A stretch of DNA of 64,000 nt, taken from JAWKIW01 sp046331175. Its GTDB lineage: Bacteria > Actinomycetota > Acidimicrobiia > Acidimicrobiales > Acidimicrobilacustridaceae. The stretch spans positions 186,001 to 250,000 of the forward strand of contig JAXLRI010000004.1 in the NCBI GenBank assembly GCA_046331175.1, read 5' to 3'. Below, piece by piece: positions 15,834 to 24,973 of this stretch. The notes beneath the pieces were generated by a model. It was not told the origin of the DNA and ran no database searches. It saw only the letters and a program-made list of their open reading frames with translations. The position numbers and the translations under genes were made by a program. Position 1 is the stretch's first letter, and each line of letters starts with the position of its first letter.

Positions 15834-18800
15834 TCACTCCGTGACGTAGCCGACGACGTCGGCGAGGACCTGCACGTTGCCGCTGTTGTTGAACAGCGCC
15901 ACCTTGCCGTCGGCGCCGACCTTGACCACGACCAGGTTCGGGATCACCGATCCGGACGTGAAGTTCAGGTTCGATGCGTCCGGGCGGGACACGCCGGCCG
16001 GCCACACGGTCAGGTGCGACGCCGCCGACGGCTGCACCGCTGTCACGTTCAGGACCACGGCGCTCGCCCCCGACACCGGCACGCCACCTCTCCCGGCGAC
16101 GACCAGCTCGCGCGCCTCACCCGGACCGAACGCCTGCGCCGCCGAGCCGGTGCCGTCGCGGGTGTCGAGCAGGCGCGCCGGCGTGAGGCCGTGCAGGCTG
16201 CCGAGCGGCGCGGCGGTGGTGAAGTAGCCCACCACGTCGAACAGCACGTGCACCTGGCCGGAGTTGTTGAAGAGGGACACGTGGCCGTCGGCACCCACGC
16301 GGGCGATGACCAGGTTCGGGACGGTGGCCCCGGCCGGGAAGTTGAGGCTCGACGCGTCCGGGCGAGCCGCGCCCGCCGGCCACACGGTGAGGTGCGACGT
16401 GGCGGTGGGTTGCACGGCCGTCACGTTCACGACCACCGCGGTCACGCCCGCGTCGGGCACCCCGCCGACCCCGGTCACATCTACGTCGATCTGGGCGCCT
16501 GGCCCCACGGGCGACGCCGGAGCGCCGACCCCCGACCGGGTGTCGAGGATGCGCGAGGGCGTCAGCGGCTCGTACGCCGCCCCCTTCTCGACGGGTGGGA
16601 GGCCCTGGACCGACCGAGCGTCGAGGGGTCCGCCACCAGGCAGCCCGACGGTCGATCCCTCACCGAGGTCGAACCACCCGACCAGGTCGCCGATCACCTG
16701 CACCTGACCGGAGTTGTTGCGGATCGACACCGACCCGTCGGGACCGACGGCGGACACGACGAGGTTGGGGATGGTGCGACCGGCCGGGAAGTTGAGGTTC
16801 GACGTCCCGGGCAGGGCGCTCCCGGTGGGCCACACCGTGAGGTGCGACGAGGCCGTGGGCCGGTCGGCGGTCACGTTGATGGCCACCGCGGTCACGCCAC
16901 TGGTCGGCAGGCCGGCGGCACCGGCGATCTGGAGCGTCCGCGTCTCCCCCGGTCCCAACGGAGACCCGGCGGTCCCGAGGCCGGCGCGCGGGTCGAGGAT
17001 CCGCACCGGGGTCACGGCGTGGAAGCCACCGGCCGACGGCGGGAGCAGCACGCCGATGGTGTTGGTCCACGTGTTCGTCTCGATCGGGGGGTTCTGGTCG
17101 AACACGATCGAGGCCTTGGCGTCGACCGTGCTGCCGAGGGCGGTGCCCTCGAGCGGAGTCGCGGTGTAGTCGACGAAGCCCTCGCCCTCGGGTCCGGTGA
17201 CGTTGGGGGGCAGGAACCCGGCGTCGGGATCGGTCGGGAGGTCACCCGTCGTCGGGTCGATCGTGCGGAACCGCCACGTCACCAGCCCGGTGTCGACGTC
17301 GAGCCCGGCGGTGACGGCCACGGCGTACGGCGTGCCGGCCAGCGGGACCGTCGTGTCGAACGTGCGCCGGCCCTCGGGCACCTCGATGCGGGTGGAGCCG
17401 AACCCGACGTCGCCGAGTGCGAAGGTCGAGCGATCGACGTCCGCGTCGAGCTGGTGGGTGACCACCACCTCCTGGGCCGGCGCCGACGCCGTCTTCACGT
17501 TCTCGAAGTGGACCGTGTAGGCCAACGGCTGGTCGACGGTGACGAACCGCGGGCCTCCGGAGCCGGCGGGTCCGTCGATGGAGTTCGGGTCGCGGCTGTT
17601 GACCACGAACGTCTTGCCGTCGATGATCACGACCCACTGCCCGTCGGGCTTCTGGGTGATGATCGGGGCGTCGGGTGGATCCTCGGGGCACCGGCCGTCC
17701 GGCGGGCGGGGTGAGCCGTCGGGGCACTTGCACCCCTGCTTGCGAGCGGCGTCGAGCGCCTTCTTGGCCGAGACGAGCTGCCGTTCCAGGTACTCGTGGC
17801 TCCGCTTGTGCTGCCTGAGGTTGTCGGAGATGGACCGCTCGAGCTGGAGGGCAGCCTGCAGGTCGCCGATGGCCTGCACCAGATCCATCACCTTGGCGAG
17901 CACGGCGCCGACGACCCCCGCCTTGCCCGCGAGGGTCTGGCTCCCGAGCGCGACCCGGGCGTCCACGAGGAGATCGCCCATCAGCCCCAGCAGGTTGTTG
18001 GCGATGTCTCCGGCGCCGGCGTCGAGGTTCCGGATGTACTGGTAGATCGTGCCGCCCAGGTTGTAGGCGTTGGCGAAGAAGCTGAGGACGTCGGTGAGGT
18101 CCAGGCCGACGATCGTCTCGGGCACGGTGGATCCGAACAGGACCGTCGCGCTCGCCCCGGCCGAGACGCCGATCGAGGCGGCGAAGGCGTAGGTCTCGAC
18201 CGCCAGCTTCGTGAACCGCAGTGCCGAGAGGGCCAAGGCGTCGAAGACCGTGCCGTAGGAGGCGCGCAGCGCCGTCCACTGCCGGTGGTTCTCCGCCAGC
18301 AGGCGGGCCCACTTGTCAGCGTTCACCCAGGCGGCGTGGACCGGCGGGCAGGTCGGATCGTCGGGGCCGATGTCGAGGCCCGGCAGCGGGGGCGGCGTGA
18401 GGTCGTCGAAGTAGCCGGGCGGCGGGGTCCAGCTGCCCTCCGGCGGCACCGGATCGGGTCGGGTGACGGGTCCCGGCACCACGTCGCCGACGTCGACCTT
18501 CGAGCCCTCGGCCAGGATGTCGCCGAACACCTTCGGCGACGGGAAGGCATCGCGGGACTGACCGCCGCTCGTCACCCGGATGTTGACCGGCGCGCTGAGG
18601 TCGCTCAGGCCGGCCAGCTGGTACCCGCCGTCGGGACCGGTCGAGGTCGTCTCCACGACCTGACCGGTCGCGGCGTCGACCAGCTCGACGGTCGCACCCG
18701 AGACAGGGGCACCACCGGTCTGGCTGACCTTGCCGCTCACCGGCTGGCTCGGCAGGTAGGCGGACGGCGAGCGCGAGCCGGCGGCGGGCCCACCGGGCCC

Positions 18801-21800
18801 CTCGGCCGCGGCGACCGCCGATCGAAGCGAGAGCGGCGGCACCGGTGGCGGCGCGGCGGTCACACCGGTGAGGCGGGTGGCGGGGTTGACCTGGTCGACG
18901 ATCCAACCGTCGAGGACCGCGCCCGGAGGCAACATGTCGATCTGCCAGGTGCCGTCGGGCTCGGTGCCGGCGCTGAAGACCTCGCCGGTCGTCCGCTCGA
19001 CCAACGTGATGATGGCGAGCCGTGGCGGGGCGCCACCCGGGGCCAGCACCTGACCACCGGCCCGGTGGCCGACGACCAGGTCGACGGGCACATCGGTGTC
19101 GGCCGGGCCGATGGTGATGCTCTGGCGGTGCGACGCCAGGCCGGCCGTGCGCACGAGCAGCTCGTAGCTGCCGGCCGGCACCCCGGTGAGCACGAAGGCG
19201 CCCGTGGCGTCGGTGCGACCGCCGACGAGCGTCCCTCCGGGTCCGCGCAGCCCCACGAAGGCGCCCGCCACACCCGACTGGCCGGTCGCGGTCGAGGCGA
19301 CGTGGACGGTCACGCCGAGGCCGACGGCGACGAGGTCCCCGACGTCGTGCACCTCGCCGACGGCCACCGCCACGGGATCGGTGCTGGCGAACGGTGCCCG
19401 ACGATCGGTGACCTGGACGGTGAAGGTCCCCGGTCGGACCACGACCGAGAAGCGGCCATCAGCGTCGGTGAGCGCCAGCACCGGCGTCGCCGTGGCCGGC
19501 CCCACGGCGGTCACCTGCAGCTCGGCGTAGGGCGCAGGCTGCCCCCGCTGGTCGAGGACCCGACCGTTGAGGCGGCCGAGCTGCACCTCGAAGTCGTGCA
19601 CGACGACGTCTCCCGGGTTCACCAGCGTGACCGTGTCGTGGGCCAGGCCACCTTGCACGACCAGCTGGTAGGTCCCGGCACCGATGTCGGCGAACCGGTA
19701 GGCACCGCCGGCGTCGGTGACGGTGGACGCGACCGGCTGGCCCTCGTCGTCGACGATGCGCAGCGTGACGCCCGGAACGGGGCTGGCATCCGGGAGTCGG
19801 ACGACGCCGGAGATGGCTCCGAGCGCGTCGAGCGAGATGTCCCGCGTGGTGCTCGCCCCGGCGACCACCGCGACGTCGAGCTCGGACGCCCGATGCCCCG
19901 GCGCCGTCACGGTCAGATGACGCAGGCCGGCACCGAGCGAACCGACGGCGTAGGCGCCGTCAGGACCGGTCACGGACTGGCGAAGCCCCGGTGGGTCGTA
20001 GACGGTGACGGTGGCCCCCTCGACCGGGTGGCCGGCGCCGTCGCGCACGACACCGGTGAGGCCGGCGCCGGCGAGGAGGGTCAGGTCGATGCCGACGACC
20101 TCGGCGCCGTCGGCCACGACCACGCCGGCCTGGCTGGCGGCGCCGTGGCCGTCGCCGGAGGCGCTGACCGTGAACGTGCCCGGGCGGAGGCCGGCGATCA
20201 GATAGCTGCCGTCGGCCCCGGCCACGGCGGCCACCGAGCCGCCCAGGCCATCGGCCGCGGCCACCGTCGCGCCGGGGACCGGGTTCGTCGCAGCATCCCG
20301 CACGATGCCCCGGATCGACCCACCGACGGACAGCGTGACGTCGCGGCCACCACCCACCCCGGCGCCGACCGTGACCGGCGAGGGCCCGTCGTCGAGGTAG
20401 CCGGAGGCCTCCACCTGCAAGGAGTGGGTGCCGACCCGCATGCCCGGGAGCTCGTAGCGGCCGTCGGATCCGGTGAGCGCAGTGAACGATCGACCGGTTC
20501 GGCTGTCGACGAGCGTGACGGTCGCGTCGGCCAGCGGCGCACCGACAGGAGGACGCGTCACCGTGCCGCGCACCAGCTCGCCGGGAAGCACCACGAGATC
20601 TCGCTCGCCGGCCGTCCCGGTGACCACGTCGACGGTCGGCACCACGTCCTGCACGTAGCCGGAGACCTCCAGCCGGTACGTCCCCGGCGGCAGGTCGCGG
20701 AGGGCGAACGAGCCGTCGGGCCACACCCGGACCTCCTGGCCGTCGGCGGCCGACGACCCGACGGCCGCCACCCGTGCACCGACGGCCGGGGCGCCGCCGG
20801 GCACGGTGGCGCGGCCGCGGATCGACGCCCCCGGCGCGAACACCAGGGCTCGATCGACCACGAAGCGGAGGCGGTCCCCCTCGGTGGCGAGGTGCAGCCC
20901 GTAGCCCGCGGCCACCCGGTCGGCATCGGCGAGGAGGGCGGCGTACTCGCCCCAGGTCGTCGGTGGCGAACCGCCGTTGACGAAGGCGATGACCGCGGCC
21001 CAGGTCTCGTCGCTGAGGCCGGCCGGCCGGAAGTCGGCGAAGACCGCCGACCAGTCGAAGGCCTCCGGCGTGCCGGTGGAGATCACCGTGGCCCGGAACG
21101 GGATCTCGGCGGTCCCGCCGGCGATCACCTGGCTGATCAGCTCGTTGCTCGGGAGGAACGGGACGTCGACCCGGATCTCGGCGCCGGGCGGGACGGCGAG
21201 GGTCGGGCCCGATGCGACCCGCGGGAAGAACGCCAGGGGTCCGGGGATGAAGGTGGCCGAGCCGGCGGGCCGGAACACGGCCTTGCCCGAGGCGTCGAGG
21301 CGGACCAGCGGGACCGGCAGGTCGGTGCCACCTGTGTTGCGCACCGTGATGGTGGCCGTCGCCACCCAGTTGGTGCGCATGCGACCAGGGTTGGTCAGGG
21401 TGGCCTCGATCCGACCCGGCGCATCAGCGGTCACCTGGAAGGCGCCGACCGCGGAGGCGGTGCCGCCGCCGGGGTTGGTCACCGCGAGGTCGGCGGCTCC
21501 GACGCTGAGGCCGGTGAGGTCGAAGGTCGCCTCGAGGTGGGTGGCGTCGTGGCGGACCAGCTTCGTGGCCGTGCGGGTGGTGCCACCCCGGGTGAGGGCG
21601 GCGGTGGCGTCCGCCGCGAAGCCGGCACCGCGGAGCACGACGGTCGCCGACCCCTGGTTGGAGCCGTGGTCGGGGGCGACCGAGGTGATCTCGAAGCCGA
21701 GGTTGCGCAGCGACACGGCCACCGCCGTGCCCGCACCGGCGGCCGGGCGGCCGCGCACCAGCACGTACCGCGTCGCCCCGCCGGAAGGCAGCAGCAGCTC

Positions 21801-24767
21801 GGGGTGGGCGGGATCGATCGCCTCGTGGTCGCGGCCGTCCGTGGGCGTCGGCACCCGGCCGTCGCCCGCGACCAGCTCGGCGACGCCCGACGTCGCCGAC
21901 GTGAGCGAGAGCAGCTGGTCGGGGCCGCCGGACGGGGACACCTGCAGGTAGGCGAGCTGGCCGGCGGCCAGCGTCAGGTTGGCCGTTCCCCCAGGCGCCA
22001 GCACCGGGATCGTCAGGTCGACGGTGGGCCCGGCCACGAAGAGGTTGTTGGCCTCCTGGGACTCACCGACGTCGTTGAACAGGTCGCTGCGCACGATGAC
22101 GTGGTGCGGCCCCGAGGCAATCGGCAGGAACGGGGCCGTGACCGTCTGCTGGTAGGTCGCCCCGGCGTCGACATCGGCCGAGCGGGCCACGGACGCGAAG
22201 AGCCGGTCGGTCGGATCCCAGGCTGCGTCGGTTGAGAGGTACACGCGGTCGATCCAGCGCTTGCCCGTGACCGGGCCGCCCTGGTTCTTCACCGTGTAGG
22301 TGATGTCGCCGGTGGCGCCGGGCACCACCGACCCGGGCGCGCTGACGGCCAGCGGTCGCAGGTCGGGCGGGCCGGTCGGTCCGACCGCGGACCGGTTCCG
22401 CTGCACGGTGACGTGCGGGTTGGTGTACACGGTGGAGACGATGTCGATGCGCCCGTCGCCGTCGACATCGCCGGTGACCACCCCGTCCTGCCGCTCACCG
22501 GCCGACGGCAGGTAGCCGGGATCGCTGAGGACGCCAGCACCCGAGACCGTGCGGATCTGGACGCCGTGGGTCCACGAACCGGTGACGATGTCGCGGCGGC
22601 CGTCGCTGTTCAGATCGGCGAGCGTGACGTCGAAGGCGGCGTCGGACGGCGACGACTGCACCGACCCGAAGGTGCCGTCGCCGTTGCCGGGCACCACCGC
22701 GATCTGGCCGCTGCCCACCCCGACGATGTCGAGGTCGCCGTCGCCGTCGACGTCGCCCGCCTCCATCTGATCGAGGTGGGGCAGGCCCGGCGCCGTGGTG
22801 ACCGGGGCCGCGAACGTGCCGTCGCCCTTGCCCTTGTAGAAGGAGAAGCGCTCGCCGCCGCTGCCGTCGGCCTGCACGCCGGTCCGGTACACGATGTCGG
22901 GCTTGCCGTCGCCGTCGAAGTCGCCGGCCACGACGGGCTCGACCCCCGAGAGGCGACCCAGGTCGATGCCGACGCCGTCCGTCACGAACGTGCGGGGGTT
23001 GGCCGGGTTGTAGCGCTGCACCACGAGGCTGCCGATCCACGGCTCGCCGAACGGGCAGCAGTTGTTGGTGACCGTGAACACCACGTCGGGGTGGCCGTCG
23101 ACGTCGAAGTCGGCGATGGCCATCCCGCGACCGACACCACCCGACACGCCGGTGCTGTTGAGGGGCAGGCCGGTGGGCGAGCCGATGTGGCCGGCCCCGT
23201 CGCCGAAGGCGGCGGCGGCCGCACCGTCGACGCACACGACGTCGAGGTGGTCGTCACCGTCGAAGTCCTCGGTGGCGATGCGGGCGCCGGACCCGCAGCC
23301 CGACGAGACCTGGCCGGCCTCGGTCGGGGCGGCGAAGGCGCCGCTGCTCTGGCCCCGCGCCACGCGCACCCGGCTGCCGACCGAGGTGCTGACGTGGTAC
23401 ACGAGGTCGGGTCGACCGTCCTCGTCCATGTCGGCCAGGGCGAGCGTGCGGGCGCCACCCCCTGCATCGGTGGTGTCGAGGGCGCTCGGGGCGAGGAACC
23501 GGCCCGGGACGGCGGGGTCGGCGGCAGCCACCGTGACCGCGGCGCGGCCCAGGTTGCCGGCGAGGCCCGAGATCAGGTCGGCCCGGCCGTCACCGGTGAC
23601 GTCGACGATGTCGGCGCTGTAGGTCGGCTGCCCGTGGCCCGCGCCGTCCGTCGTCTGCGGGGCCACCGCCCACAGCTCGGAGGTGAGCGCGCCGGCGGCA
23701 TCGGCGTGGACCACCGCCGTGGTCTTGCCGGCGGGGAACACGCCGTCGACGCGGCCGTCACCATCGACGTCGACGGTCGACTGCGGGCGCACGGCGCTGC
23801 CGCCACCCGGCAGGCGGACGGTCGAGGCCCGCTTGGTGAGGCCGCCGGCGCCGTCGTTGGCGAAGAGCGACACCTCGCCGAACGGGTCAACGACGAGCGC
23901 GTCCTGGCCGCCCACGCCATCGAAGTCGCCGATGGCGAACCCACGGGGATCGATGCCGTCCACCTGCACAGCCGGCCCGTAGGTGCCGTTGCCGTCGTTG
24001 GGCAGCCGCAGCAGCGGACCGCCGGCCCGGGCCAGCAGCGAGGGGCGGCCGTTGCCGGCGAGGTCGATGAAGGCGATGTCGGTCTGGCCCACGTCGGCGA
24101 GGTCCTGGCGCACCCAGCCGCCGGCGGTGTTGCGGAGGATGGCGACCTTGCCGTAGTCACCGCTGCCGTAGCCGCCCACGACGGCGAGGTCGGTGCGGCC
24201 GTCGCCGTCGACGTCGGCGAAGCGCAGGTTGGCCCCGATGAGGCCCGTGACGGTGACCTCCGCGCCGAAGGTGCCGTCGCCGTTGCCCGGCCGGATGCGC
24301 ACGACGTCGTCGATCGAGGACTTGACGACGAGGTCGGGGGCGGATGATCCGACCAGGTCGACGAGGTTGGCACTGACCCCGTAGTAGATGCTCCCGGGCC
24401 CGGGGCCGGGGCCGCTGAAGGGCAGCTGGACGTCGACCAGCGAGGCGCCGAAGGTCCCGGAGCCGGCGTTGGGGAGCACGACCGCGCTGCTGCGGCCGCC
24501 GACGCCCGGCACGTTGCGCATCATCGCCAACGGGACGTCACGGTCGCCGTCGCCGTCGACGTCGGCGGTGATCCCGGAGACGGCGAACCCCTGGTTGTCG
24601 GTGAACCCGAGGTCACCGGCCTTCTGGGCGCTGTCGAAGACCAGCGGAGGAGGGGCCGCCTGGGCCGGGGGCGCGACCACGGTCGATGCGGCCGCCACGA
24701 CCGAGCCCGCCAGCACGCCCACCACGACCGCCAGCGACGTGGCGCGACGCGACCGATTCGTCGCCAT
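15834..24767 (-). CDS. Giant secreted multidomain protein (FG-GAP, CARDB, carboxypeptidase-regulatory repeats, C-terminal beta modules)
   Basis: 2977 aa from the ATG at 24767 (GGAGGG site 3 nt upstream). A Sec signal peptide ends near PAQA, about residue 36. Domains in order: FG-GAP/VCBS repeats with many DxDGDGxxD calcium loops (about 40-790); a CARDB-like domain (790-915); an IPT/TIG-like domain (1025-1110); eight to ten carboxypeptidase-regulatory/Cna-B-like repeats marked by DGxY/F...GxY (1305-2090); a helical region with hydrophobic stretches (2140-2290); a Cys-rich CKCPDGSPRPPDGRC linker; a DUF11-like domain ending ASIVFDQNPPIETNTW (2400-2570); and three C-terminal modules of about 120 aa (2577-2702, 2732-2854, 2855-2977). 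It has no LPXTG or other anchor. It is probably an adhesin or matrix protein at the cell surface. Confidence 0.88.
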   Translation of the reverse strand: MATNRSRRATSLAVVVGVLAGSVVAAASTVVAPPAQAAPPPLVFDSAQKAGDLGFTDNQGFAVSGITADVDGDGDRDVPLAMMRNVPGVGGRSSAVVLPNAGSGTFGASLVDVQLPFSGPGPGPGSIYYGVSANLVDLVGSSAPDLVVKSSIDDVVRIRPGNGDGTFGAEVTVTGLIGANLRFADVDGDGRTDLAVVGGYGSGDYGKVAILRNTAGGWVRQDLADVGQTDIAFIDLAGNGRPSLLARAGGPLLRLPNDGNGTYGPAVQVDGIDPRGFAIGDFDGVGGQDALVVDPFGEVSLFANDGAGGLTKRASTVRLPGGGSAVRPQSTVDVDGDGRVDGVFPAGKTTAVVHADAAGALTSELWAVAPQTTDGAGHGQPTYSADIVDVTGDGRADLISGLAGNLGRAAVTVAAADPAVPGRFLAPSALDTTDAGGGARTLALADMDEDGRPDLVYHVSTSVGSRVRVARGQSSGAFAAPTEAGQVSSGCGSGARIATEDFDGDDHLDVVCVDGAAAAAFGDGAGHIGSPTGLPLNSTGVSGGVGRGMAIADFDVDGHPDVVFTVTNNCCPFGEPWIGSLVVQRYNPANPRTFVTDGVGIDLGRLSGVEPVVAGDFDGDGKPDIVYRTGVQADGSGGERFSFYKGKGDGTFAAPVTTAPGLPHLDQMEAGDVDGDGDLDIVGVGSGQIAVVPGNGDGTFGSVQSSPSDAAFDVTLADLNSDGRRDIVTGSWTHGVQIRTVSGAGVLSDPGYLPSAGERQDGVVTGDVDGDGRIDIVSTVYTNPHVTVQRNRSAVGPTGPPDLRPLAVSAPGSVVPGATGDITYTVKNQGGPVTGKRWIDRVYLSTDAAWDPTDRLFASVARSADVDAGATYQQTVTAPFLPIASGPHHVIVRSDLFNDVGESQEANNLFVAGPTVDLTIPVLAPGGTANLTLAAGQLAYLQVSPSGGPDQLLSLTSATSGVAELVAGDGRVPTPTDGRDHEAIDPAHPELLLPSGGATRYVLVRGRPAAGAGTAVAVSLRNLGFEITSVAPDHGSNQGSATVVLRGAGFAADATAALTRGGTTRTATKLVRHDATHLEATFDLTGLSVGAADLAVTNPGGGTASAVGAFQVTADAPGRIEATLTNPGRMRTNWVATATITVRNTGGTDLPVPLVRLDASGKAVFRPAGSATFIPGPLAFFPRVASGPTLAVPPGAEIRVDVPFLPSNELISQVIAGGTAEIPFRATVISTGTPEAFDWSAVFADFRPAGLSDETWAAVIAFVNGGSPPTTWGEYAALLADADRVAAGYGLHLATEGDRLRFVVDRALVFAPGASIRGRATVPGGAPAVGARVAAVGSSAADGQEVRVWPDGSFALRDLPPGTYRLEVSGYVQDVVPTVDVVTGTAGERDLVVLPGELVRGTVTRPPVGAPLADATVTLVDSRTGRSFTALTGSDGRYELPGMRVGTHSLQVEASGYLDDGPSPVTVGAGVGGGRDVTLSVGGSIRGIVRDAATNPVPGATVAAADGLGGSVAAVAGADGSYLIAGLRPGTFTVSASGDGHGAASQAGVVVADGAEVVGIDLTLLAGAGLTGVVRDGAGHPVEGATVTVYDPPGLRQSVTGPDGAYAVGSLGAGLRHLTVTAPGHRASELDVAVVAGASTTRDISLDALGAISGVVRLPDASPVPGVTLRIVDDEGQPVASTVTDAGGAYRFADIGAGTYQLVVQGGLAHDTVTLVNPGDVVVHDFEVQLGRLNGRVLDQRGQPAPYAELQVTAVGPATATPVLALTDADGRFSVVVRPGTFTVQVTDRRAPFASTDPVAVAVGEVHDVGDLVAVGLGVTVHVASTATGQSGVAGAFVGLRGPGGTLVGGRTDATGAFVLTGVPAGSYELLVRTAGLASHRQSITIGPADTDVPVDLVVGHRAGGQVLAPGGAPPRLAIITLVERTTGEVFSAGTEPDGTWQIDMLPPGAVLDGWIVDQVNPATRLTGVTAAPPPVPPLSLRSAVAAAEGPGGPAAGSRSPSAYLPSQPVSGKVSQTGGAPVSGATVELVDAATGQVVETTSTGPDGGYQLAGLSDLSAPVNIRVTSGGQSRDAFPSPKVFGDILAEGSKVDVGDVVPGPVTRPDPVPPEGSWTPPPGYFDDLTPPPLPGLDIGPDDPTCPPVHAAWVNADKWARLLAENHRQWTALRASYGTVFDALALSALRFTKLAVETYAFAASIGVSAGASATVLFGSTVPETIVGLDLTDVLSFFANAYNLGGTIYQYIRNLDAGAGDIANNLLGLMGDLLVDARVALGSQTLAGKAGVVGAVLAKVMDLVQAIGDLQAALQLERSISDNLRQHKRSHEYLERQLVSAKKALDAARKQGCKCPDGSPRPPDGRCPEDPPDAPIITQKPDGQWVVIIDGKTFVVNSRDPNSIDGPAGSGGPRFVTVDQPLAYTVHFENVKTASAPAQEVVVTHQLDADVDRSTFALGDVGFGSTRIEVPEGRRTFDTTVPLAGTPYAVAVTAGLDVDTGLVTWRFRTIDPTTGDLPTDPDAGFLPPNVTGPEGEGFVDYTATPLEGTALGSTVDAKASIVFDQNPPIETNTWTNTIGVLLPPSAGGFHAVTPVRILDPRAGLGTAGSPLGPGETRTLQIAGAAGLPTSGVTAVAINVTADRPTASSHLTVWPTGSALPGTSNLNFPAGRTIPNLVVSAVGPDGSVSIRNNSGQVQVIGDLVGWFDLGEGSTVGLPGGGPLDARSVQGLPPVEKGAAYEPLTPSRILDTRSGVGAPASPVGPGAQIDVDVTGVGGVPDAGVTAVVVNVTAVQPTATSHLTVWPAGAARPDASSLNFPAGATVPNLVIARVGADGHVSLFNNSGQVHVLFDVVGYFTTAAPLGSLHGLTPARLLDTRDGTGSAAQAFGPGEARELVVAGRGGVPVSGASAVVLNVTAVQPSAASHLTVWPAGVSRPDASNLNFTSGSVIPNLVVVKVGADGKVALFNNSGNVQVLADVVGYVTE

Positions 24768-24912
24768 GTTCCCTCCGACGCCCGGCGAACGACCCCAGCC
24801 CTCCGCCTGCTCCCGACGAGTGTTCCACCGGCCCACACCACCGGAAAGGGCGCGAACGCCGATTCCTGGGGGGTGACGCGCTGCTGACGCGCCCCCGCCG
24901 GTCCGGCCCTCG

Positions 24913-24973
24913 GCGCCGGATCAGGGGGCCGCCAGACAACGTGCGACGGCGACGTACGCCGGATCAGGGGGCT
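24913..24973. repeat. Short direct repeat CGCCGGATCAGGGGGC
   Basis: Two copies of this 16-mer lie close together; the second contains the stop region of the MprF-like gene. It appears to be a small local duplication. Confidence 0.55.

Noticed and set aside
17796..22235. 1479-codon open frame antisense to the giant gene
   Set aside because: The composition (runs of Gly, Arg, His, Asp) mirrors the complement of the real gene; the minus-strand frame has coherent domains and a signal peptide.
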